A stretch of DNA of 64,000 nucleotides from Cyanobacterium sp. Dongsha4 (GCF_036345015.1 NZ_CP084098.1:3175326-3239325), one strand, 5' to 3'; positions 26,502 through 36,726 are shown, counted from the first letter of the stretch. Notes: generated by a model from the sequence alone, not told the origin. Numbers and translations are program-made.

Positions 26502-28520
26502 TTAAGCCGCTAAGACTTGATGAGAAACCTTGTCAGGGACTATTTCTAAGTGGTCATATTGCCAGTTAAAAAAGCCTACTCCCAAAGAAAGCGATCGCAA
26601 TTCAATAATAAAATCTTGCATTTCTCCTTGGGGAAGATAAGCATTGACTTGATCCCAGTTTTTCCAATCTCCCACACCGTCATAACCAAGAATTTGTCCC
26701 CGATGGGCAGAAACCAGTTGCAAAACTTTTGATGTAAATTCATTGGGAGTGAAAATGTCCACCAATAAAACAGGTTCAAGTAAAATAGGATCACATTGTA
26801 CAATTCCCTCTGTCATGGCAATACGGGCGGCTTGTTTAAAAGCCTGTTCAGAACTATCTACAGAGTGATAAGAGCCATCGGTAAGGGTTACATCCACATC
26901 CACCACAGGATAACCTAAAGGACCTTGTTGTAAATATTCTCTAACTCCTGTTTCTACCCCCGGAATATACTGTTTAGGAACAACTCCTCCGACAATGGTT
27001 TCATGGAATTGAAAACCTTCGCCCCTTGCTAGAGGTTTGATGTCTAAGTAAACATCTCCAAATGCCCCATGACCTCCACTTTGATGCTTGTAACGTCCGT
27101 GAATTTGCGTGGATTTGCGGATAGTTTCCTTGTAGGGAATTTTGGGATTTTGTGCCACCATAGACAGGTTATATTTATTGCTTAATCGCTCTAGTGTTAC
27201 CTGTAAATGAATTGCTCCTTGTCCCCAAAGTATTACTTCATGGGTGTTTTCGTCTTGTTCCCATTTGAGAGAGGGATCTTCTTCTAAGATTTTTGCGATC
27301 GCACCTGAAATTTTCACTTCATCCCGACGATGTTCTGCTGTCACTGCTTGGGCATATACAGGAGGAATTAAATTCGCTTTTGGTAAGGGCTTGATTTCTT
27401 TGTCAGAATCAGTGAGGGTATCCCCTGTTTTTATCCCTTCTAACCTTGCTAGAGCAACGATTTCTCCCACTTCTGCTATATTTTGAGATTTTTGTTGTCC
27501 TCCCATTAAACGGTAAATACCGCCCACTCTGACCCCATTAAGAGTCATACCATCTGTAATTTTTCCTTGCCACACCCGCACTAAAGATAACCTTCCTCCT
27601 TGGGTACTGTAATAAGTTTTTAACACCTGAGCAATAACAGGACTATGGGTAACAGTTTCTAATCCTCTCCTTTCGGCGGTTATACTGGGATCAGGGGCTT
27701 CTTTTATGAGACAATCTAGTAGTGGACGCACTCCATAATCTTCTTTTGCTATACCAAAGAAAACGGGCACAATCAAATCTGCACTTAAATCCTCTTTTAA
27801 ATCCTTTAAAATTTCTTCTTTAGAAGGTTCAATATCGTCAATCAACTCCGCTAATAAATAATCATCAAAATCAGCGAGAGTTTCTAACATTTCCTGTCTG
27901 GCGTGTGCTTCAAATTCCCTTAAATCTTCAGGAAAAGCCACTATATCCGCTTCTGCTCCCTGATGGTAATGGTATGCTTGTTCTGTAATTAAATCAATAT
28001 AGCCGATAATATCATGATCCTGTTTAACGGGATACTGTTGCGGTACAAGAGGACGACTAGATACATCTTTAATGGCATTTAAAACATCCATAAAATCATC
28101 TTGCGATCGATCCATCTTATTGATATAAACTAGATGGGGAATTTGCCAATCATCAAGGAATTTAAACAAAGGTGCAAGAGTCAAAACCTTACTAACAGAA
28201 GGTTCACAGACAATTACTGCCGTACCTGCTCCCACTAAAGCATTGTAAGTTTCCTGCATAAATTCCACTGAACCCGGACAATCGAGAAAGGTAAAATTTA
28301 TATTTTCGTATTCTGTATAAGCTGAGCTGACTTCCACGCTCATTTGCCTGTTTTTTGCTTCGATGGAATTATCTCCCATGGTATTACCATCTTCGACACG
28401 TCCTTTTCGATTAATTGCCCCTGAAACGAATAATAAACTTTCTAACAAAGTGGTTTTTCCACTAGAATAAGGACCGACAATTGCCACATTTCTGGCAGGA
28501 GTTTCTACCCTATCATTCAT
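26502..28520 (-). CDS. Elongation factor G-like GTPase
   Basis: 672 residues. GTPase motifs: G1 GPYSSGKTT, G3 DCPGSVEF, G4 NKMD. They are followed by the EF-G domain II (QGGRLSLVRVWQGKITDGM), domain IV (HGAFGDVYLDIKPL) and the C-terminal domain (LVSAHRGQILGYD). It is the divergent paralogue found beside the true EF-G in many bacteria: G1 is GPYSSGKT rather than the AHIDAGKT form of translational EF-G. A role in translocation is not assured. It is a single gene, convergent with the binding-protein gene. Confidence 0.85.
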   Translation of the reverse strand: MNDRVETPARNVAIVGPYSSGKTTLLESLLFVSGAINRKGRVEDGNTMGDNSIEAKNRQMSVEVSSAYTEYENINFTFLDCPGSVEFMQETYNALVGAGTAVIVCEPSVSKVLTLAPLFKFLDDWQIPHLVYINKMDRSQDDFMDVLNAIKDVSSRPLVPQQYPVKQDHDIIGYIDLITEQAYHYHQGAEADIVAFPEDLREFEAHARQEMLETLADFDDYLLAELIDDIEPSKEEILKDLKEDLSADLIVPVFFGIAKEDYGVRPLLDCLIKEAPDPSITAERRGLETVTHSPVIAQVLKTYYSTQGGRLSLVRVWQGKITDGMTLNGVRVGGIYRLMGGQQKSQNIAEVGEIVALARLEGIKTGDTLTDSDKEIKPLPKANLIPPVYAQAVTAEHRRDEVKISGAIAKILEEDPSLKWEQDENTHEVILWGQGAIHLQVTLERLSNKYNLSMVAQNPKIPYKETIRKSTQIHGRYKHQSGGHGAFGDVYLDIKPLARGEGFQFHETIVGGVVPKQYIPGVETGVREYLQQGPLGYPVVDVDVTLTDGSYHSVDSSEQAFKQAARIAMTEGIVQCDPILLEPVLLVDIFTPNEFTSKVLQLVSAHRGQILGYDGVGDWKNWDQVNAYLPQGEMQDFIIELRSLSLGVGFFNWQYDHLEIVPDKVSHQVLAA

Positions 28521-29046
28521 ACTTTATACTCCTTTTCTATTTTTCGATGAGAAATTAATGAGACAGTTTTTTCTCTGAGAATTTAATTATTATTTAGCTT
28601 TTTTATGGTTCTCATATTTTCACAGTAGCTTAGATTTTGATTAATATACCAGAATATTTTATTTATCTTAAACATTAAAAAAAATGTAAACTTTTCTATA
28701 TTTATCTATTAAAAAATGTAAAGAAATAATAAGTTGATGACCCATTTTTTCCAAAGATTATTCAGGTGTGTCTATTTTGTTAGCAACAATATCGTTTATC
28801 TGAATGCTGAGTTATACCCATTATCCGTATTTGGAAATGAGGAATAGGCACTTTTGCAATGGCATAAAAAACTGCACTTCATAAATATGAAAATTGCTAT
28901 ATATTGTGCTATCAAATATGAATTTTAATTATCATAAATATTAAAGAAATATAAAATTTTATTTTTTTCAATTTACATTTTATATAATGATTGAAAAATA
29001 GGATAAACTCTTATTTATCAGTAATTATCAGGGGGAAATTATTATC
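28521..29046. other. 526-bp divergent spacer with a dispersed repeat fragment
   Basis: Very AT-rich. The stretch GGAATAGGCACTTTTGCAAT around 28842-28861 is close to the reverse complement of ATTGCAAGATTGCCTATTCC at 22159 and of a similar string at 46161, so a small dispersed repeat touches it. Promoters of both flanking genes must lie here; I cannot place them safely. Confidence 0.45.
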
Positions 29047-29502
29047 ATGAATAATAGTATTTATTTCTTTTTACTCAGCGCATTTATTGGATTATTTATG
29101 TCTTTTAAACCAGCAAATAATTTAAAAGCATTAACTATACAAAATCCTGATGTCAACATATCTGAAGAAAAGTTTACTCAAAACTTGATTGCTGATTTAC
29201 CAAAAAATCCCTATAAAATTGGTGACTACTATAACGCTACTGCTTATTTTAAATGTTCTGTCGGTGATACAAATCATGGTCAGCAGTGTCCGGGAGGAAT
29301 CGTACGTAGAGGCAATGGTAATGCTTCAGTTGTAGTTTTATATCCCAATGGTTACGAAGTTCAGTACGACTTTAAAAATGGAAATGTGACTTCTACCTAT
29401 AACGGCGATTTGAATTGGGGTAAAAGTGATGATGAATGGTACATAGGCATTGATAACAAGTTATTTATTATAATTCCCGATGCGGCAGTTTATGGGGGAT
29501 AA
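29047..29502 (+). CDS. Small secreted protein of unknown function
   Basis: 151 residues with a hydrophobic N-terminus (IYFFLLSAFIGLFMSF) that should act as a signal peptide. The mature part has a CSVGDTNHGQQCPGGIVRRG segment with two cysteines that could form a disulfide, then a beta-rich stretch (VVVLYPNGYEVQYDF). A strong ribosome site AGGGGGA precedes the ATG by about 10 bases. It is the first of three small exported proteins on this strand. I do not recognise the family. Confidence 0.6.
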   Translation: MNNSIYFFLLSAFIGLFMSFKPANNLKALTIQNPDVNISEEKFTQNLIADLPKNPYKIGDYYNATAYFKCSVGDTNHGQQCPGGIVRRGNGNASVVVLYPNGYEVQYDFKNGNVTSTYNGDLNWGKSDDEWYIGIDNKLFIIIPDAAVYGG

Positions 29503-29621
29503 CAAAAGTATTGAAGAAATAAGTAGTAATTAGTAATTAACGAAAATTTAATAAAAACGGGGAAGTTTCTCAATAAGTTTTTCGTCTCTTTTAAAATTGT
29601 TGGTTAATGTTAATTTTAGAC

Positions 29622-30152
29622 ATGATTAAAAAACATTTATGGGCTTTAGCTGGTTTAATTGCTTATTGTAATCCTGTTTCTGCTATTCCAGTTAACAATG
29701 CCTATATAAATATAGCTGGTGCTGGAGGTGATTTTACAGGACGCGCGGCTACTTTTCGGGTGGAAGATAAAACAACGGTAACTCCTGTCAAGGATGGTTT
29801 AAGACTTTATGAATTACATCTTGCTAAAATGATTGAGGTATCAGAACATTTTTGCCGAGATAGAGAACCTGAGTATAAATTTACTTGGAATTATGAGGCT
29901 GAAGGCGGTAAAGTTTATATGGGTGAATATTCTTGGACTTGTCAATTTGCTCGTGATACATTGAAAAAATTTGGCTCATCTGGTGAGGAAAATATTACTA
30001 TTCACTATGTGGACAATCCTCAAAAAGAAACCATTTCTGCCCTAAATATTACTGGTAAAAATGCAGAAAATTTTATTCATTTAGTCAGAACTTTAAAGCC
30101 TGAATGTATTGATTATAATCCCCCCATTTGTCCGGGCGATCGCCTCGAATAG
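29622..30152 (+). CDS. Small secreted protein of unknown function
   Basis: 176 residues from the ATG at 29622. The upstream in-frame ATG at 29607 would put MLILD before the lysine-led signal sequence MIKKHLWALAGLIAYCNPVS, so the later start is preferred. After the signal comes a globular region with three or four cysteines (EHFCRDREPEY, SWTCQFARD, PECIDYNPPICPG), suggesting disulfides in the periplasm. A HIP1-like GGCGATCGCC lies at its end. It shares strand and spacing with the PliG-like gene at 30195. Function unknown. Confidence 0.55.
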   Translation: MIKKHLWALAGLIAYCNPVSAIPVNNAYINIAGAGGDFTGRAATFRVEDKTTVTPVKDGLRLYELHLAKMIEVSEHFCRDREPEYKFTWNYEAEGGKVYMGEYSWTCQFARDTLKKFGSSGEENITIHYVDNPQKETISALNITGKNAENFIHLVRTLKPECIDYNPPICPGDRLE

Positions 30153-30194
30153 AATTTTCTCAGTATTAATTAAATATTTAAAGATAAAATCATC

Positions 30195-30611
30195 ATGAAA
30201 AAAATTATTCCTCTTTTATTGCTTACTATAGCAACAACTTTTTCTACCGTAATTATAACTCCGAGTATTGCCAATGATATTCGTCAAGAAAGAGTACAAT
30301 TCAAATCTGGTGCAACAAGTACCACTATCGAACATTCCATTAAAGGCTATGAAATTATTGATTATGTAGTTAATGCCAGAAAAGGACAATTAATGAATGT
30401 GAGTATGGCAACGGATAACGGGGCTAATTATTTTAATATCTTAGAACCGGGTCAAAATGAAGTGGCTATTTTCAATGGTTCAACCTCTGGAAATCAGTTT
30501 GAAAAAACCTTAGCACAAAGTGGTGACTATAAAATTCGAGTGTATATGATGCGTAGTGCGGCTCGGAGAAATGAAACTGCCAATTATCGTTTGGAAATTA
30601 TTATATACTAA
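30195..30611 (+). CDS. PliG-like inhibitor of g-type lysozyme (putative)
   Basis: 138 residues with a signal peptide (KKIIPLLLLTIATTFSTV ... ITPSIAN). The mature part follows the layout of E. coli PliG: FKSGATSTTIEHSIKGYE, ARKGQLMNVS, and near the end SGDYKIRVYMMRSAARRNET, which corresponds to SGKYELRVLQTRNDARKNKT in PliG. Such periplasmic inhibitors block lysozymes that cut peptidoglycan. Homology is judged by eye over about 100 residues, and inhibition of any enzyme is not shown. It is third in a row of small exported proteins. Confidence 0.7.
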   Translation: MKKIIPLLLLTIATTFSTVIITPSIANDIRQERVQFKSGATSTTIEHSIKGYEIIDYVVNARKGQLMNVSMATDNGANYFNILEPGQNEVAIFNGSTSGNQFEKTLAQSGDYKIRVYMMRSAARRNETANYRLEIIIY

Positions 30612-30756
30612 CATCAACGGATCATCATACAAATAAAGCTCGTGTCAAAACACGGTTTATTGCCCGTTATCCCAAAGAATGCAATTTATCTTAGATGCGA
30701 TCGCCTCTTAAAATAGAAATAGACCAAATAATTTCTATTGTCATGGCTTCAGAGAA

Positions 30757-31764
30757 CTATTTATCTATGTACATTATTTGTGACTCAACAACTTTCACAC
30801 GGATGGTACGACCAAAGAGAAGATTCTTGGCTTGTTCTTGAAACTTACTCAAAGGGGGAATTTCTCCTTCTCCCAAGAGGAGGAGATTTACTGTTCCATC
30901 TGCCGTTTCAGCATCAACCCTCAGAAGTTGATACCCCGAACCGTCTAGCCATTCTTGTGCCAGTGTATAGGCTCTAGCGGAAATTTTATTAGCAACGATC
31001 AGATTATAACTAGACAGAGAAAGAGGAATTACAATAATTATTAAAGCGATGAGGGCGATTGTTACCGCTCTACGTCTGGCACGTGGGTCAAAAGGAGAAG
31101 TTGCCACTTGCCGAAACCCCATCACCACAAAAACAAGAGAGCCTGTGAGCAGAATAGAAACGTAGTTAGTTACAAAAAGCAATAAGCTACCAGCCGCCAG
31201 TTTTGGTTCACCTAAAGCTAACAGAATTCCCACATTCGCCAACGGAGGTACTAAAGATACTGCAATAGCCACTCCGGGTAAGGTATCAGAAACATCTTTA
31301 CGAGATAGTGCAAAAGCTCCAGCAAAGCCAGTGGCAAGGGCGGCCATTAGATCCAGTAAATGGGGTGATGTACGGATCATTATTTGTTGAATCGCCTCTG
31401 GATGGGTTACTTTAGCTATGGGTAATGTCAGAATGAATCCCACTGCGATCGCCATGGCAATCCCTGCAAAGCTGACAAGCATTGTACTGATAATTTTACG
31501 CTGATCTCCAATGCTTACACTGAAAGCTAAACCCATAATCGGTAACATCAAAGGAGCAACGATCATCGCACCAATGATAACTGCAACGGAGTCCCCCAAA
31601 AGCCCAAATGTAGCGATACTTGCGGCCAACACTAACAAACAGGCAAACTTAAAAAATTTTGCACCCCTCCAAACCCTCTCAAATATTAACGTCTCGGAGA
31701 CTCGTTCCACTTCCTCTAAGTCAATAGGGCCTCCGTGCAACATTTCAGCGAATGATCTGTTCAT
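30757..31764 (-). CDS. DUF389 family membrane protein
   Basis: 335 residues. After a short N-terminal helix (LEEVERVSETLIFERVW) come about eight membrane segments, including the DUF389 signature GDSVAVIIGAMIVAPLMLPIMGLA and GVAIAVSLVPPLANVGILLA. The C-terminal about 80 residues form a soluble domain. The family is widespread and of unknown function. It is convergent with the PliG-like gene. The start at 31764 gives a protein of usual length. Confidence 0.85.
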   Translation of the reverse strand: MNRSFAEMLHGGPIDLEEVERVSETLIFERVWRGAKFFKFACLLVLAASIATFGLLGDSVAVIIGAMIVAPLMLPIMGLAFSVSIGDQRKIISTMLVSFAGIAMAIAVGFILTLPIAKVTHPEAIQQIMIRTSPHLLDLMAALATGFAGAFALSRKDVSDTLPGVAIAVSLVPPLANVGILLALGEPKLAAGSLLLFVTNYVSILLTGSLVFVVMGFRQVATSPFDPRARRRAVTIALIALIIIVIPLSLSSYNLIVANKISARAYTLAQEWLDGSGYQLLRVDAETADGTVNLLLLGEGEIPPLSKFQEQAKNLLFGRTIRVKVVESQIMYIDK

Positions 31765-32131
31765 ATTTTGTCAATCTCAATATTAGTATTAAAATCAACT
31801 GGTTTATTCTAAAAACTGTTGTCTGAGCAAGAATTATTCATTCAAGTTTATCGGTGGTCGGCTACGCCGCACCTTCGGTGACCAGACACTTTTTGATGCG
31901 ATCTGAAGGGTTGAGGCCACTGAATGAGAATGATTATAGAGTAATGGAGATCAAATTGCAATTGTTTTTATATTTACATTTTTATATTTATAGAGACTAT
32001 CAATGAAAGTATTGATAAATAAACAATTCAGACTTCTTGAAAAAGAAACGAATACCTAACCTTCAGTTTTAAAGGCAATTTTCTGGTGGTTTTAAAGTAT
32101 TACTATAACTTGAACTTAACTCTAAATCTAG
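31765..32131. other. 367-bp spacer with a palindromic repeat
   Basis: Around 31850-31890 there is a GC-richer palindromic stretch (GGTCGGCTACGCCGCACC, then TTCGGTGACC) unlike the AT-rich surroundings, of the kind seen as interspersed repeats in cyanobacteria. Otherwise nothing is supported. Confidence 0.45.
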
Positions 32132-32590
32132 TTATTGATTTTTTAATTTAGATACTTGTTGTTCTAACTGATTTTGCTTAGATTCGATCGCATCTAACTT
32201 ATTTAAAATTAGTTGATAAAATTCTTCTTTAAGAGTATCTTGTTGATTATTTTTCAGCAATGATTTTCCTAAGATAAAAGGTGATTTAAAAACAGATAAC
32301 CACAGTTGCACTAATAATGAAGGAATCATCTGAATTACTCCCCAAATAGTTAAAACTAAAGTTATTATGACAATAATAGAGATAAGGGGATGAGAAACAA
32401 AAAACCCAATGATAGGATGATTTTCCACCCAATTATTCCACAAAGATTCTAGGCTGGATTGAACATTTTTTGACATTGCATCGGTCAAATTATTGGAACT
32501 ATTAATAGCTCTATCTCCTAACTCTTTAAGCATATTTTTACTTGTTTCTAAACTGTTATTTATGGTGTAATTAGTAATATTTGATAACAT
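32132..32590 (-). CDS. Small membrane protein with C-terminal coiled coil
   Basis: 152 residues. Residues about 60-105 hold two hydrophobic segments (IIGFFVSHPLISIIVIITLV and a following one), and the C-terminus (ILNKLDAIESKQNQLEQQVSKL) is a clear heptad coiled coil. The N-terminal 55 residues are polar and amphipathic. It lies 45 bp downstream of the exported-protein gene at 32636 on the same strand, so the two may be cotranscribed. No family recognised. Confidence 0.6.
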   Translation of the reverse strand: MLSNITNYTINNSLETSKNMLKELGDRAINSSNNLTDAMSKNVQSSLESLWNNWVENHPIIGFFVSHPLISIIVIITLVLTIWGVIQMIPSLLVQLWLSVFKSPFILGKSLLKNNQQDTLKEEFYQLILNKLDAIESKQNQLEQQVSKLKNQ

Positions 32591-32635
32591 AATTTTTAGT
32601 TCAATATAATTGAATATATAAAAGAAAAAATAAAT

Positions 32636-33103
32636 TTAATTTGGTAAAAGTTGTCGGAAAAAATCGTTAACTTCTTCCTCATGAATTGGGCTAAAAGCAG
32701 AGTCATCCCAAATAACAGAAGCCTTATAATGTTTGTTATTAACTATTTCCCAAGCTATTCTGGTAACATGATTGCGGGAATTTAAATTTCGATGCCAGTG
32801 TATATCAACTTCAAAAATAATCCCACCTCCATCTCTAGGAGCAACAAAAATGGGTCTAGTATAATCATAAGTACCCCAAGGATGTGATATTAATAAAGCT
32901 AATTGACCAATACTATCTCTGGTACTGTTGAGGCGGTTTTGAATCTCTTGAGAAAAATTTTGAGGATTTTTGCTGAAATTGGTTTGCTCTTGATTCCATT
33001 CCAGAGAAGAAAACAAAGATAAATTACCAGCATGGGCTTCTTGAACAGGTATAAAACAAAGCAATAAAATCAATAAGAAACAGACAATGTTTTTCTTTGA
33101 CAT
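32636..33103 (-). CDS. Exported protein of unknown function
   Basis: 155 residues with a textbook signal peptide (KKNIVCFLLILLLCFIPVQEAHA, cleavage after AHA). The mature part contains FVAPRDGGGIIFEVDIHWHR and IHEEEVNDFFRQLLP, a small alpha/beta pattern with a histidine-rich DIHWHR. It is followed closely by the membrane coiled-coil protein gene. I do not recognise it. Confidence 0.6.
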   Translation of the reverse strand: MSKKNIVCFLLILLLCFIPVQEAHAGNLSLFSSLEWNQEQTNFSKNPQNFSQEIQNRLNSTRDSIGQLALLISHPWGTYDYTRPIFVAPRDGGGIIFEVDIHWHRNLNSRNHVTRIAWEIVNNKHYKASVIWDDSAFSPIHEEEVNDFFRQLLPN

Positions 33104-33276
33104 AGATAATAAATTCTTTTAGCTCTTATTGATCTATCAGTCTCATTTTTCTGATTTATGCAGTAATTTAGAAATTTTCTCCCACGAATTTAATTAATTT
33201 GTGCTTTTGCTCGATAAACTTCCAAGATTTCAAATAATGTTCGTTATCCTAGAAAAAAGTTTCTAATTCTTCAATT

Positions 33277-34338
33277 ATGCCTTCAGATAGACCTTTACAA
33301 AGAAGACAAGTCTTACGTTTAGCAACTTTAGCCACTGGTGCATCTTTATTTCCTTCGGCTTGTCGTGCTATTAATTCAACTGTTGCCGATAACAAGGTAA
33401 CGGCTCAATCTGCCTCATCTTCCCCTTTAACTCCGCCTCAAATAAGTAAAGTGGTACTGGTTTATAATGAGGATCGTTCTGCAGGTACTCGTCAGGCATT
33501 GGATCTTTTACAACCCAGTGACTTAAAGGGTAAAACTGTTTTTCTTAAGCCTAACTATAATACTGGTGATCCCGCTCCTGCGGCTACTGATAGTCAACTT
33601 TTAGAAACCTTGATTCAAGAATTTCAAGGCGCTGAAGTAGGAGAAATGACCATCGGCGATCGCTCTGGAATGGCAGATACTCGCCAAGCGATGGAACAAA
33701 AAGGGGTTTTTCAGTTAGGAGAAAAATACGGTGTAAAAACCCTTGTTTTTGATGAAATGGAAGCCGAAAAATGGCAATATATATCTGCGGAAGGAACACA
33801 CTGGCAGAAGGGCTTTGCCTTTGCTCGTCCTATCTTAGACTCAGAAGCAATTATCAACACCTGTTGCTTAAAAACTCACCAATATGGAGGACATTTTACC
33901 CTTTCCCTCAAAAATTCGGTGGGAATGGTCGCAAAATATGTACCGGGAGACTCCTTTAACTATATGGGAGACTTACATTCTTCTCCTCATCAACGGTTAA
34001 TGATTGCAGAAATTAATCAAGCCTATAAGCCTTCTCTTGTTCTTTTAGACGGGGTGGAAGCCTTTGTTAACGGAGGACCTGCATCAGGGAAAAAAGTCCG
34101 CTCCAATGTCATTTTAGCAGGAGTCGATCGAGTTGCAATAGATGTAGTTGCGATCGCCTTACTTCGTTTATTAGGTACAACTCATCAGGTATCTAATGGA
34201 TCAATATGGGAGTTAGAGCAAATCAAAAGAGCCGTTGACTTAGGATTGGGAATAGGTCAAAGTGAACAAATAGAGTTTATTACACCCGATGCAAAAAGTA
34301 GGGGTATCGTTGATCAAATTCGACCTTTAATTACTTAA
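33277..34338 (+). CDS. DUF362 protein with Tat/lipoprotein-type signal
   Basis: 353 residues. The N-terminus carries a twin-arginine motif (Arg9-Arg10, RRQVLRL) and then FPSAC, a possible lipobox with Cys29. The body is the DUF362 fold: VVLVYNEDRSAGTR, GKTVFLKPNYNTGDPAPAAT, INTCCLKTHQYGGHFTLSLK, and VLLDGVEAFVNGGPASGK. Some DUF362 proteins carry ferredoxin domains; this one does not. Tat export suggests folding or cofactor insertion before export. Function unknown. It is convergent with ftsH. Confidence 0.85.
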   Translation: MPSDRPLQRRQVLRLATLATGASLFPSACRAINSTVADNKVTAQSASSSPLTPPQISKVVLVYNEDRSAGTRQALDLLQPSDLKGKTVFLKPNYNTGDPAPAATDSQLLETLIQEFQGAEVGEMTIGDRSGMADTRQAMEQKGVFQLGEKYGVKTLVFDEMEAEKWQYISAEGTHWQKGFAFARPILDSEAIINTCCLKTHQYGGHFTLSLKNSVGMVAKYVPGDSFNYMGDLHSSPHQRLMIAEINQAYKPSLVLLDGVEAFVNGGPASGKKVRSNVILAGVDRVAIDVVAIALLRLLGTTHQVSNGSIWELEQIKRAVDLGLGIGQSEQIEFITPDAKSRGIVDQIRPLIT

Positions 34339-34417
34339 GAAACCTCAGTTTGGTTTAAGTAAGAATATCCGATAAGGTTAGGTGTCAGGTTGCAGGTTGT
34401 AGGTTACAGATTAAGCA

Positions 34418-34449
34418 CAAAAAAAGGGTCTTAGAAAAGCTAAAACCCC
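34418..34449 (-). terminator. Rho-independent terminator of ftsH
   Basis: On the minus strand the bases read AGGGGTTTTAGC, loop, CTAAGACCCTTTTTTT: a stable GC-capped stem followed by seven T, about 30 bp past the ftsH stop. Confidence 0.8.
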
Positions 34450-34478
34450 TAAATTTTATCGAGAGATAATGTAAATTT

Positions 34479-36359
34479 TTACAGTTGAGGAATAAACTGT
34501 TCTTTTTCGGGAACTTCGGTGTATTCTGCCACAATTTGGCGGAATTCTTCCCCATCAATGGTTTCTTTTTCGATCAATAAATCCACAAGGCGATCGATCA
34601 CTTCACGGTTATCACGAATAATTTGCCTTGCCATTTTATGACCATGTTCGGCAATCATCTTAATTTGTCCATCGATACGAGCGGCACTTTCTTCGGAGTA
34701 TTCGGCACGACTCATTAAGCCACCACCTAAGAATACTTCTCCCCCTTGCCCTTCCAGAGAAAGAGGTCCTAATTCACTCATCCCGAAACGAGTTACCATT
34801 TGACGAGCCATACCTGAAACCTGTTGTAAATCACCACCAGCACCAGTGGTTACTTCGTCATCGCCAAAGATTTCTTCCTCGGCGGCACGGCCTCCCATTG
34901 CCCCTGCAATTCTAGCCATTAATTGAGCTTTGGTGATTAGTCCTTGCTCTTCGTTAGGGGTAAACCATGTTAAACCTTGGGCTTGTCCACGAGGAATTAA
35001 GGTTACTTTCTGGACAGGATCATGATCTTTTAATAATGTACCTACGATCGCATGACCTACTTCATGATAAGCAATCAGACGTTTACTCTTACTATCCACT
35101 AAAGGAGTGCCTTCCATCCCTGCAATGACACGATCAACCGCATCATCGATTTCCGCCATAGTAATTTCAGGTTTACGACGACGGGCGGTTAAAATTGCCG
35201 CTTCATTGAGTAAGTTCGCTAAATCTGCACCACTGAATCCGGGGGTACGACGTGCGATCGCTTCTATGGAAATTTCGGGGGCGATTTTTTTGTTACGGGC
35301 ATGAACTTCTAAAACGCCGACTCTACCTTTGAAATCGGGGGGATCAACCATGACTTGGCGATCGAATCTTCCGGGACGCATTAACGCACTATCTAACACA
35401 TCAGAACGGTTAGTTGCCGCAATGACGATGATACCAGTATTGCCCTCAAAACCATCCATTTCTGTTAATAATTGGTTTAAGGTTTGCTCTCTTTCATCGT
35501 TACCGCCACCGATACCAGCACCTCTTTGTCTGCCCACAGCGTCAATCTCATCGATAAAGATTAAACAAGGAGCGTTTTCTTTTGCTTTTTTGAACAAATC
35601 ACGGACACGGGATGCACCTACACCCACAAACATTTCTACAAATTCAGAGCCAGAAATGCTGAAGAAAGGAACACCTGCCTCTCCTGCGATCGCCTTTGCT
35701 AAGAGGGTTTTACCAGTTCCCGGAGGACCTACTAATAAGACACCTTTAGGGATTCTTGCACCAACAGCAGTAAATTTTTCAGGCTGTTTTAAGAAAGTAA
35801 CAACTTCTTGTAATTCTTCTTTTGCTTCATCAATACCTGCCACATCATCAAACATGACACCGGTTTTTGCTTCCATCATGAAACGGGCTTTAGACTTACC
35901 GAAATTCATGGCTTGTCCAGGTCCACCCGGCATATTACTAGAACGACGGAAAAGGAAGAATAAAGAAGCAATCAACAATACAGGAAAGACTAAATTACCT
36001 AAAATACCCCAGATAGCCCCTTCATTACGCATGGGGTGAGAATCAAAGTTAACTCCTGCTTCTCTTAACTTGGTGACTAACTCAGGAGAAGTACCGGGTA
36101 AATCAACTCTTAATCTTTGTACTTGATGTAACTCAGGATCGATCGCTTCTACAATTGCAGTACGACCACCTTCATACAAATCAACACTGCTGACTCTACC
36201 CTTGTCTAAGTATTCTAAAAATCTACCATAGGTCATGCGAGTACTAGCAGTATTAGCTGTGTTACCCACATTAGTCGCAAAACTTCCTTGCCAAATGAAA
36301 AATCCTATTACTAAAAAAGGAATTGTCCATAATAGGACTGTACGCCACGATAATTTCAT
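34479..36359 (-). CDS. ftsH: FtsH2-type thylakoid/membrane AAA+ zinc metalloprotease
   Basis: 626 residues. A membrane segment at about 8-28 and another at about 118-138 flank a lumenal/periplasmic domain. The AAA core has Walker A GPPGTGKT (about 205), Walker [17 protein letters not shown] and the second region of homology [10 protein letters not shown]. The zinc site HEVGH lies near residue 430. The N-terminus ([23 protein letters not shown]) and the [20 protein letters not shown] stretch follow Synechocystis FtsH2 (Slr0228) closely. FtsH2 with FtsH3 degrades damaged photosystem II D1 protein. One small change is [10 protein letters not shown], where the family has AATNRPDVLD. A clear terminator follows. 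Confidence 0.97.
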   Translation of the reverse strand: MKLSWRTVLLWTIPFLVIGFFIWQGSFATNVGNTANTASTRMTYGRFLEYLDKGRVSSVDLYEGGRTAIVEAIDPELHQVQRLRVDLPGTSPELVTKLREAGVNFDSHPMRNEGAIWGILGNLVFPVLLIASLFFLFRRSSNMPGGPGQAMNFGKSKARFMMEAKTGVMFDDVAGIDEAKEELQEVVTFLKQPEKFTAVGARIPKGVLLVGPPGTGKTLLAKAIAGEAGVPFFSISGSEFVEMFVGVGASRVRDLFKKAKENAPCLIFIDEIDAVGRQRGAGIGGGNDEREQTLNQLLTEMDGFEGNTGIIVIAATNRSDVLDSALMRPGRFDRQVMVDPPDFKGRVGVLEVHARNKKIAPEISIEAIARRTPGFSGADLANLLNEAAILTARRRKPEITMAEIDDAVDRVIAGMEGTPLVDSKSKRLIAYHEVGHAIVGTLLKDHDPVQKVTLIPRGQAQGLTWFTPNEEQGLITKAQLMARIAGAMGGRAAEEEIFGDDEVTTGAGGDLQQVSGMARQMVTRFGMSELGPLSLEGQGGEVFLGGGLMSRAEYSEESAARIDGQIKMIAEHGHKMARQIIRDNREVIDRLVDLLIEKETIDGEEFRQIVAEYTEVPEKEQFIPQL

Positions 36360-36726
36360 ATTTTCTTATTTTGTTTATTTGCAAAAGGGTATAAGTTGTT
36401 AACTTATTTTATCTTTTCTGCTTTTTATATTTATTTATTGTAACAACTATTGCTTAACTAAACTTAACATAATTCTCATTTTGGTGACAATTCGGTATTT
36501 ACACCAAGGGGATTGAATTTGGGTTCGGAGTTCGGAGAGTTCGCTTCGCTCATGCACTCCCTTCGGTCGTGAACGGAGTTCGAGGTTAAAATTAAATGAG
36601 GATTTTTGCACCGTATTTCGGGCATAAGACCCCGATTTCTGGAAATGGCTACGGTGTATTTGTGCAAGATGTGCATTATATATTACAATTAGATGAATAG
36701 TTAAAATCCTCACCCATGATTAATCA
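36360..36726. repeat. Spacer with GTTCGGAG heptamers and a 55-65-bp shared repeat unit
   Basis: From 36521 to 36586 the sequence combines GTTCGGAG heptamers with a unit (GCTTCGCTCATGCACTCCCT ... GTCGTGAACGG) whose reverse complement recurs inside the second MITE-like copy at about 46328-46390. The short ORFs across it are products of the repeat, not genes. Confidence 0.65.

Noticed and set aside
30738-30977. 79-codon plus-strand ORF
   Set aside because: Antisense to the 3' end of the DUF389 gene.
34342-34362. Another IS982 end (ACCTCAGTTTGGTTTAAG)
   Set aside because: Only partly similar to the terminal repeat and without transposase sequence next to it; too weak to call.
35329-36039. 236-codon ORF antisense to ftsH
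   Set aside because: A shadow of a highly conserved gene; composition follows the complement of FtsH codons.
36447-36713. 88- and 66-codon minus-strand ORFs
   Set aside because: Made of the heptamer and palindromic repeat unit at 36521-36586.
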